Origin: an uncultured Collinsella sp.
GTDB lineage: Bacteria > Actinomycetota > Coriobacteriia > Coriobacteriales > Coriobacteriaceae
NCBI GenBank assembly: GCA_900549355.1
Contig: UROA01000061.1
Location: 1-11,477 of the forward strand
Reading direction: 5' to 3'
Length of the DNA: 11,477 nucleotides
This document shows, in pieces, positions 5,739 through 11,477 of the stretch. A program made the translations under genes and the position numbers. The notes below the pieces were generated by a model, which was not told the origin of the DNA, did not search any database, and was given only the letters and a program-made list of their open reading frames with translations. Position 1 is the stretch's first letter. Each line of letters opens with the position of its first letter.

Positions 5739-6962
5739 TTAGAAATCGATGTCGGTGTCGTAGTAGCAGGCCTTGAGAATCTTCTCGAAGTCAGCAGCCT
5801 TGGTCTCACGCGGGTTCTCGGGCGTGCAGGCGTCCTGCTCGGCGTTCGCGGCGATCTCGGGCAGCTTGGCGAGGAACTCCTCCTCGGAAACCATCTGCGG
5901 GTTCTCGGCGTCGACCTTCACGCCACCATTCGCGTAATCCTTGATGGACTGCGGAATGTTGAGCTGGTCGTTGAGGTCGCGAATCTTCTGGACGAGTGCA
6001 GCGATGAGCTCCTCGTTGGTCTCGCCGGGAAGGTGCAGGATCTCCTTGGCCACGTAAGCGTAACGCTCGGCAGCACGGGGATCCTTGGAGTTCCACTGGA
6101 TGACCTTGCCCAGGTACATGGCGTTAGCGGCACCGTGGATGATGTGGCCGTTCTCAAAGGCAGCACCGGTCTTGTGAGCCATGGAGTGAACGATGCCGAG
6201 CAGGCCCGAGGAGAAAGCGATACCGGCGATGCACTGAGCCTCATGCATGTGCTGACGGGCCTCATGGTCGCCAGCATAGGACTTGGGCAGCCACTCGACG
6301 ATCTCGCGGATGCCGTGCAGAGCGTTGGCGTCGGTGAACATAGAGGCGCAGGTGGAAACGTAGGCCTCCATGCAGTGGGTCAGAGCATCCATGCCGGTGT
6401 GAGCGCACAGCTTGGCGGGCATGGTGTAGGTGAGCTCGGGGTCGACGATGGCGACATCAGGGGTGATGTTGAAGTCGGCCAGCGGGTACTTGATGCCCTT
6501 GGCGTAGTCGGTAATGACGGAGAACGCGGTGACCTCGGTAGCGGTGCCGGAGGTAGAGGAGATGGCGCAGAAATGAGCCTTCTGACGCAGCTCGGGGAAG
6601 CTGAACGGCTGGATGATGTTATCGAAGGACTCCTCGGGATACTCGTAGAAGACCCACATGGCCTTAGCGGCATCGATGGGCGAGCCGCCACCGATGGCGA
6701 TAATCCAGTCGGGCTCGAACTCGCGCATGGCCTCGGCGCCCTTCATGACCGTCTCGATGGACGGGTCGGACTCGACGCCCTCGAACAGCTTGACCTCGAA
6801 ACCGCCTTCCTTAAGGTCGTTCTCGACGTCCTGCAGGAACCCGCCGCGGCGCATAGAGCTGCCGCCAGAAACGATGATGGCCTTCTTGCCCTTGAGGTTC
6901 TTCACCTCGTGGCGAGCGCCCTCACCAAAGTACAGATCGCGAGGATTGGTAAAACGTCCCAT
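5739..6962 (-). CDS. Iron-containing alcohol dehydrogenase (group III)
   Basis: The protein is 407 residues from the start at 6962, chosen because AGGAGG lies six bases upstream; the same frame extends 17 codons further but lacks a ribosome-binding site and homology. It is a cytosolic NAD(P)H-dependent dehydrogenase that reduces aldehydes such as acetaldehyde or butyraldehyde, regenerating oxidised cofactor in fermentation. Motifs: the nucleotide loop AIGGGSPIDAAKAMW (89-103), SSTSGTATEVTAFSVI (135-150), and the iron ligands Asp192 and His196 (GMDALTHCMEAY), His263 (HSMAHKTG) and His276 (HGAANAMY). It is full length. The product set of this family is broad, so ethanol, butanol or propanediol formation cannot be told apart. 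It is the first gene of the leftward series and is followed by its own terminator. Confidence 0.9.
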   Translation of the reverse strand: MGRFTNPRDLYFGEGARHEVKNLKGKKAIIVSGGSSMRRGGFLQDVENDLKEGGFEVKLFEGVESDPSIETVMKGAEAMREFEPDWIIAIGGGSPIDAAKAMWVFYEYPEESFDNIIQPFSFPELRQKAHFCAISSTSGTATEVTAFSVITDYAKGIKYPLADFNITPDVAIVDPELTYTMPAKLCAHTGMDALTHCMEAYVSTCASMFTDANALHGIREIVEWLPKSYAGDHEARQHMHEAQCIAGIAFSSGLLGIVHSMAHKTGAAFENGHIIHGAANAMYLGKVIQWNSKDPRAAERYAYVAKEILHLPGETNEELIAALVQKIRDLNDQLNIPQSIKDYANGGVKVDAENPQMVSEEEFLAKLPEIAANAEQDACTPENPRETKAADFEKILKACYYDTDIDF

Positions 6963-7002
6963 ACTGTGCCTCCTAAACAAGCCCCTCTTAGACTTGCGTA
7001 TA

Positions 7003-7029
7003 TAACGGAGCACCCAATTGGCTCCGTTA
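7003..7029 (-). promoter_or_regulatory. Leader hairpin upstream of the alcohol dehydrogenase gene
   Basis: TAACGGAGC (7003-7011) and GCTCCGTTA (7021-7029) are perfect nine-base arms around a nine-base loop, 40 bases before the start codon. No T-tract follows on the minus strand, so it is not an obvious terminator. It may stabilise the messenger or act as an operator. Confidence 0.45.
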
Positions 7030-7243
7030 GGACCGGTTTGCGCGTCGCCGGCGATGACAATGCGCGATGTCTAAACGTCTCAACGCTCAGACAAACACTA
7101 TTTTACCGTTCTGGTTGGTCAGTTATTCACCTAAAGCCGCCAATGATGAAACGTTTTTTCTATCCCTGAAGACCCTTGTGCGGCATTCATACTCCCAAGC
7201 TGGGCAAACGTTTTATCAAGGTTGACTACATATCCCGGGCAGG

Positions 7244-7386
7244 ACGGTGCCCCTCCAAAATATGCACCGTTCGCCGCCAAAAATCGACCGTTTGCGGCAC
7301 CGTGATACCACTCGGTCGTCCAAGGTGCCGACATTTGTGCGACATCCGTCTTCGTGGTGCAAAGGTGCAAGTCCAAGTGCGGCACC
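7244..7386. repeat. Cluster of GGTGC/GCACC inverted motifs
   Basis: GGTGC occurs at 7246, 7324, 7356 and 7364, and GCACC at 7264, 7297 and 7382. They form ACGGTGC/GCACCGT (7244-7250 with 7264-7270) and CGGCACC/GGTGCCG (7295-7301 with 7324-7330). The arrangement could fold into several alternative hairpins in RNA, or serve as an array of half-sites. The sequence does not show which. Confidence 0.4.
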
Positions 7387-7462
7387 CCCGGTGTGCCACA
7401 TGCGGGTAAACTAGAACCTTATATAGAAACATTTGAACCCTAACCGCAGCAAAGGAGGCCCC

Positions 7463-8539
7463 ATGGCATTCGATCCCATTCAAGAGGATTGCCATCGCCT
7501 CGTTCTTGAGGCCTTGCGCCGCGACAATATCCCGCTCACCGACGGTGCCGCCGTAGAGCGTCTGATGGAACAATTCACCCGTAACCCCGCGCCGCTCATC
7601 GTGCACGACCGCGACCGAGCTGGGCATCTGATCGCCAAGGTCGTCGAGGCTGTCGACTACCGCATCCCCTTTATCCCCGACGACGCCCAGGCAGAGCAAG
7701 AAGAAGCCGCAGCCGAGAACATGCTCCGCGAGGCGGCCGCGCTCGATCCGGCCAACTGGGATGCCCAGCGCATGCTGACGGCGCTCACAGCCGAATCCAA
7801 CGAGGAATACGTGCAGTATCTGGTGTCCAAGTGCGACGAGGTGGAGCACGATCTGGCGCTCAAGATCGCCTCGGCGCAGGACCCCTACGAGCGTGAGGCC
7901 GCAGGCGACCTGACCCGCCGTCCCTACCTGCGCTGGCTTGCTGGCTTGGCATCGCGCGCGCTCATTAGCGGCCGCTACCGCATGTCGCTCGAAGCCGCAA
8001 ATCGCAGCCTGGACTTTGCGCCCAACGACCCCGCCGGCGTCCGCCATACTGCGATGCTTGCCATGGCAAAGCTTGAATACCCTGCCGAGGAGCTCAAGCG
8101 TTTTCGCTCCGCCCACTCCGTACCCTATCTCGCGAATACCCCGCTGCGCCGCCGCCCCAAAGATGCGGAGCGCGACTTGGACCCGTGGACGCTCATCGCG
8201 CTGATGAGCGCAGCCTGGCGCGAGCTTGATTACGAGGGCGCCGAGCACTACCTGCGCATCCTGGTGCGCTCATGCCCGCACGCGGCTGAAGCACTCTACT
8301 TCCAAACCGAATTTCCCGATGGCGTCTATGCCCGCGTCAACGTGGGCGTGGGCTCCACCGACGAGCTTGTCCTTGCCCTGTCCGAGGCGACGCCGGTGCT
8401 GCAGGAGGGCCTAGGCGCGCCCGACAACGCCAGCTTTGCCGCCTGGGTCGCCACCAACGACATCGTGCGCTCCCAGATCGACGAACGAATCCTGCGCGCG
8501 GCCGAACAGGGATTGCCGTTTAAGGGAGGAGACCTCTAA
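7463..8539 (+). CDS. TPR-like helical protein, first of a tandem pair
   Basis: I do not recognise a named family for this 358-residue protein. It has no signal peptide or membrane segment and is almost wholly helical. Residues 153-187 (starting RPYLRWLAGLASRALISGRY and continuing to a run ending LDFAPNDP) are a tetratricopeptide-like helix pair resembling those of ST7-type proteins; another lies at about 242-271. The N-terminal 75-110 region is acidic and also helical. Such repeats usually bind other proteins. ATG 7463 is chosen because AAAGGAGG lies four bases upstream; a TTG further upstream has no such site. Its stop overlaps the next start (TAATG), so the two are translationally coupled. 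It and the next gene look paralogous. Confidence 0.7.
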   Translation: MAFDPIQEDCHRLVLEALRRDNIPLTDGAAVERLMEQFTRNPAPLIVHDRDRAGHLIAKVVEAVDYRIPFIPDDAQAEQEEAAAENMLREAAALDPANWDAQRMLTALTAESNEEYVQYLVSKCDEVEHDLALKIASAQDPYEREAAGDLTRRPYLRWLAGLASRALISGRYRMSLEAANRSLDFAPNDPAGVRHTAMLAMAKLEYPAEELKRFRSAHSVPYLANTPLRRRPKDAERDLDPWTLIALMSAAWRELDYEGAEHYLRILVRSCPHAAEALYFQTEFPDGVYARVNVGVGSTDELVLALSEATPVLQEGLGAPDNASFAAWVATNDIVRSQIDERILRAAEQGLPFKGGDL

Positions 8540-9582
8540 TGGATCCGAGCGTCTACATCCCCGCCTATCTGGAGCGCACCTATCTGGCGTCGCACCCCGA
8601 ACTCACCGATGCAGCACGCGAGCTTGTCCATAACGACATCAGCGCAAACCCCCACAAGTATGCGCAGACCGAGCATGCCCAAGCGCTGCTGTCCTATGCC
8701 GGCGTTCATCGTCATTTGCTTGACGAGCTTCGCCGCATCGAGGACATGGGCAGCGACGAGGAGTTTGAGCAGACGCGCAACCGCCTGTTCGACGATATGC
8801 GCGATGAGCTGCTCAAGATCGTTCGCGTCGATGCGCATGTCCTCGATGCCCAGCTGCTCGCCATCATCCTGGCGGACACGCCCGTCGATGCCTGCCTGGG
8901 CGACTTGATGAAGCTCGAGACGAGTACGGCCGACTACCTGCAACAGAGCGTGCCCGGGTTTGATATGGAGGCCCCGCACTACTGGGCCAATAATGTTTTG
9001 GCCGACGGTATCACCGCAGCAGACCTTACCGTGAGCGAGCCGGCGCTTATTGGCTGGCTTCACACGCTCGAGGCCATCTCGCAGCTGTGCATGGCGAGCG
9101 CTCGTTACCGCGCTGCTGCCAACTACGCCCGCCGCGTCCTTAAGGCAGAAGGTTATCCCACCCGAGCTGCCGGCACCGTGTTGCTCGCCCTCGCCCGCTT
9201 GGAAGACCAGGACGGCTTTTTTGCCCTGGCACATCAGCTTGAGGAACAAATGGGGGCAGACGCACTCGAAAACTCTCCTTGGTACCTGCTCGCCCGCACG
9301 ATCCTGCTGTTCAAAACAAACAAGATGCGCCCGGCGACGCGCGCACTGCGTGAGTTCGCTAACCGTTGCGAGGGCGGCGCGTTCTTCTTGCTGAACCCCA
9401 TGTACCAGACGCCGTACCTTCCCTGCCGACCCGAGCCACGCGACCCCTGGGACCTCTCGCACCAGGCGGTTTGGGAAGCCGACGGCATTATCTCGGACAC
9501 CCCCGACTTTGCCCCCTGGGCCAATGCCTGCGAAGACGTGTCGCAGCTTGCCCAGGAATTTGCGCGCCGCTACGGCTTTTAG
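8539..9582 (+). CDS. TPR-like helical protein, second of a tandem pair
   Basis: This 347-residue protein is cytosolic and helical, with no known catalytic motif. Residues 170-222 (WLHTLEAISQLCMASARYRA, NYARRVLKAE, AGTVLLALARLED) match the layout of the TPR-like core of the preceding protein (RWLAGLASRALISGRYRM, AGVRHTAMLAMAKLE). Both end with an FAxW segment at nearly the same residue (FAPWANACEDV at 324 here, FAAWVATNDIV at 325 there), so the two probably arose by duplication, though they have diverged greatly. The start overlaps the stop of the first gene by one base, with GGGAGGAGA just upstream. It precedes the MurT-GatD gene by 45 nt. Its role is unknown; a scaffold or adaptor for the cell-wall enzyme is only a guess. 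Confidence 0.7.
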   Translation: MDPSVYIPAYLERTYLASHPELTDAARELVHNDISANPHKYAQTEHAQALLSYAGVHRHLLDELRRIEDMGSDEEFEQTRNRLFDDMRDELLKIVRVDAHVLDAQLLAIILADTPVDACLGDLMKLETSTADYLQQSVPGFDMEAPHYWANNVLADGITAADLTVSEPALIGWLHTLEAISQLCMASARYRAAANYARRVLKAEGYPTRAAGTVLLALARLEDQDGFFALAHQLEEQMGADALENSPWYLLARTILLFKTNKMRPATRALREFANRCEGGAFFLLNPMYQTPYLPCRPEPRDPWDLSHQAVWEADGIISDTPDFAPWANACEDVSQLAQEFARRYGF

Positions 9583-9627
9583 CGACGCGATCGCCCCGAC
9601 CATATCATCTATGTTAGGAACGGCTTC

Positions 9628-11477
9628 ATGAACCTCCGCTCATCTCTCGCCTGCACCTCAAGCGATATCGCCCGCTGGGGACTGCGCTCTGTCCTCAAAC
9701 GCCAGGGTGGCGTGCTTCCCGGCCGCATCGCCATGAAGATCGACCCCGAGCTGCTAAGCGACCTCGCAAGCCTAGTCGACCGCAGCGTGGTGATCACCGG
9801 CACCAACGGAAAGACCACAACCTCCAACCTCATCGCCGACGCAGTTGCTGCCAGCGGCGCTACCGTGGTGTGCAACCGTGCCGGCAACAATATGGAGCCT
9901 GGTGTGGTGGGTGCTCTGCTCGAGGCCCGCGGCGGCCTTAAGCACACCAGCAGCGGCAAGCGCGTGGGCGTTTTTGAGTGCGACGAGCTCTACACCGTAC
10001 GCGTTCTGCCCAAGCTCAAGCCGACGTACTTTGTGCTGCTCAACCTGTTCCGCGACCAGCTAGACCGCTACGGCGAGATCGACCATACCCAAGACGTCAT
10101 CGCCCATGCGTTGGAGCTCTCTCCGGCAACAACGCTCATCTACAACGCAGACGACCCGCTGTGTGCCGCAATCGCCGCGCGCGTTCCCAATGCAAGCATC
10201 GCCTTTGGCATCGACGGCGCCACCAACACCGAGTCCGACCGCATTAGCGACTCGCGTTTTTGCTCACAGTGCAACGCACCGCTGGAGTACGACTACGTGC
10301 AGTACGGACAGCTTGGCGCATACCATTGCCCTTCGTGCGGCTGGGCCCGCCCCGGGCTTGTCCGTCGCGTGACGGGCGTGGAGCTCGGCTGCGACGGCTA
10401 CGGCTTTGACCTGGTCTTTGGATCTGCGCCCGACGCGGCTGCCGTACACATCGCCACGCGCTACAACGGCCTGTATATGGTCTACAACGTTGCCGCCGCC
10501 TTCTTTGCGGCGCGCGAGCTGGGCGTGGACGCAGCTCACCTGCAGCCCACGCTCGACGCCTACGTGCCAGCAGGTGGTCGCATGGGCCGTTGGAATATCG
10601 CCGACCGTACCGTCGAGGCCAATCTGGCCAAAAATCCCGTGGGCTTCGATCGGCAAATCCAGTCCATCAAGACGGCAGGCGGCAGGCTCTGTGCCTTTTT
10701 CCTGAACGACAACGATGCCGACGGCCACGATGTATCGTGGATCTACGACGTCGACTTTGAGCGCATCGCCAACACGCCGGGACTTGTCGCCTTTGCCGGC
10801 GGCACACGCGCACACGACATGCAGGTGCGCCTCAAGTACGCCGGCATCGATGCCGCGATTATCTCGGACGTCGCGCAGGCAATTGGCGCCGTGGCAGGTG
10901 AGGAGGCTGGCGACACTTTCTATGCCGTCGCCAACTACACGGCCTTCCCGCCGCTGGTCAAGGAACTCGACGGACTGAAGGGCGCCACCGCCGACGCTGT
11001 TGCCGGGCGCGCCGTAGCCCGTGCCGACGGCAGCGCTCTTCCTGTCGGCATCGCGCCAGTCGAGCTTTCGCGCCCGCTGCGCATCGTCTACCTGTATCCC
11101 GATGCCCTTAACCTCTACGGCGACGGCGGCAACGTCATCGCCCTCGAGCGCCGCTGCGCCTGGCGCGGCATTCCCGTGCGCGTGGACGAGGTCCGCATGG
11201 GCGAGGCGCTCGATCTCACCGATGCCGATATCGTCATGATGGGCGGCGGCTCCGACCGCGACCAACTGGCCGTGGCACACGAGTTGCTCGCTCAAAAAGA
11301 CAAGGTTGCGGCCTATGTTGAGGACAGCGGCTCGCTGCTCGCCATCTGTGGCAGCTATCAGCTGCTCGGCCGTTCGTACTACATGGGCGAGGATCGCATC
11401 GAGGGTCTGGGGGTCATTGCCGCCGAAACCGTACGCGGCTCCGACCGCCTGATCGGCAACGTAGCCGTCAAAACCGA
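9628..11477 (+). CDS. MurT-GatD fusion: lipid II isoglutaminyl synthase, partial at window end
   Basis: The frame is open from ATG 9628 (AGGAA seven bases upstream) to the window end, 616 residues. Residues 1 to about 455 are MurT, a Mur ligase: ATP loop GTNGKTTT (58-65), ECDE (117-120), NLFRDQLDRYGE (139-150), an inserted zinc ribbon of Cys212, 215, 234 and 237, NNGLYMVYN-like substrate region, and the MurT-specific C-terminal domain with NPVGF (336-340) and NDNDADGHDVSWIYD (360-374). After a linker of about 25 residues, GatD starts near 484: LYPDALNLYGDGGNV (489-503), MMGGGSDRDQ and the amidase nucleophile Cys574 in AICGSYQLLG. Together these make glutamine-derived ammonia and amidate D-glutamate of lipid II to D-isoglutamine. 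In S. aureus they are two genes, murT and gatD; here they are one chain. The catalytic His of GatD lies beyond the window. Confidence 0.9.
   Translation, partial: MNLRSSLACTSSDIARWGLRSVLKRQGGVLPGRIAMKIDPELLSDLASLVDRSVVITGTNGKTTTSNLIADAVAASGATVVCNRAGNNMEPGVVGALLEARGGLKHTSSGKRVGVFECDELYTVRVLPKLKPTYFVLLNLFRDQLDRYGEIDHTQDVIAHALELSPATTLIYNADDPLCAAIAARVPNASIAFGIDGATNTESDRISDSRFCSQCNAPLEYDYVQYGQLGAYHCPSCGWARPGLVRRVTGVELGCDGYGFDLVFGSAPDAAAVHIATRYNGLYMVYNVAAAFFAARELGVDAAHLQPTLDAYVPAGGRMGRWNIADRTVEANLAKNPVGFDRQIQSIKTAGGRLCAFFLNDNDADGHDVSWIYDVDFERIANTPGLVAFAGGTRAHDMQVRLKYAGIDAAIISDVAQAIGAVAGEEAGDTFYAVANYTAFPPLVKELDGLKGATADAVAGRAVARADGSALPVGIAPVELSRPLRIVYLYPDALNLYGDGGNVIALERRCAWRGIPVRVDEVRMGEALDLTDADIVMMGGGSDRDQLAVAHELLAQKDKVAAYVEDSGSLLAICGSYQLLGRSYYMGEDRIEGLGVIAAETVRGSDRLIGNVAVKT

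Larger units (their letters stand above)
6963..7462. other. Gene-free divergent region between the alcohol dehydrogenase and the TPR-like genes
   Basis: No credible gene is seen in these 500 bases; the short frames lack ribosome-binding sites and family motifs. The left third serves as the leader of the alcohol dehydrogenase gene, with a hairpin at 7003-7029 and a palindrome GTCT...AGAC at 7077-7092. A TAAAAT box on the minus strand (7101-7106) could be a -10, but no good -35 accompanies it. The right part holds the GGTGC/GCACC motif cluster (7244-7386), then an AT-rich stretch with TAAACT (7407-7412) and TATATA (7420-7425), possible -10 boxes for the rightward genes, again without a good -35. 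Confidence 0.5.

Noticed and set aside
6033..7169. Open frame of 378 codons opposite the iron alcohol dehydrogenase
   Set aside because: Antisense shadow of a well-supported gene, extending into the gap with no domain or ribosome-binding site.
7131..7385. Small leftward frame of 84 codons in the large gap
   Set aside because: No ribosome-binding site or family motif, and it covers the repeated GGTGC cluster, so it is more likely an accidental frame.
7244..7386. CRISPR array
   Set aside because: The repeated unit is only five to seven bases and irregularly spaced; there are no direct repeats of CRISPR length and no cas gene.
10264..11295. Open frame of 343 codons opposite the MurT-GatD gene
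   Set aside because: The sense frame matches MurT and GatD motif by motif; the antisense product has no recognisable motif.

Overview
The window reads as GC-rich chromosomal DNA of an anaerobic, fermentative Gram-positive bacterium. Codon choice, the gut-type fermentation genes, the ferredoxin-like protein and a MurT-GatD peptidoglycan enzyme suggest an actinobacterium of the Coriobacteriia, perhaps close to Collinsella. That assignment is inference; no rRNA or marker gene is present to fix it.

Left part (1-2484). A divergent, AT-rich control region (about 320-545) separates a leftward fragment of a sugar PTS permease (EIIC) from a rightward zinc alcohol/polyol dehydrogenase followed by a HutC-type GntR repressor. 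The control region holds near-palindromic GTCTAGAC-type operators lying on both promoters, so the repressor very probably controls itself, the dehydrogenase and the permease. The permease frame stops after 61 codons at a palindromic element at the window edge, so it is broken or interrupted. A strong hairpin terminator closes the rightward unit.

Middle part (2485-6962), all leftward. In order of transcription: an iron-containing alcohol dehydrogenase, glycerol dehydrogenase (gldA), a shortened gldA-like paralogue lacking the metal-binding domain, and a double 2x[4Fe-4S] ferredoxin-type protein with an extra cysteine-rich centre. Intrinsic terminators follow the alcohol dehydrogenase and gldA; the first lies only 16 nt before the gldA start codon. 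These genes fit NADH-balanced fermentation of glycerol and short aldehydes/alcohols.

A 500-bp gene-free divergent region (6963-7462) contains a leader hairpin for the alcohol dehydrogenase and a cluster of GGTGC/GCACC inverted motifs.

Right part (7463-11477), rightward. Two overlapping, apparently paralogous helical (TPR-like) genes of unknown function are followed after 45 nt by a reading frame open to the window end. It encodes a MurT ligase fused in one chain to a GatD glutamine amidotransferase, the lipid II D-glutamate amidation enzyme. The fusion, and its pairing with the two TPR-like genes, is the most interesting observation here. I saw no CRISPR array, tRNA, rRNA, transposase gene or phage gene.
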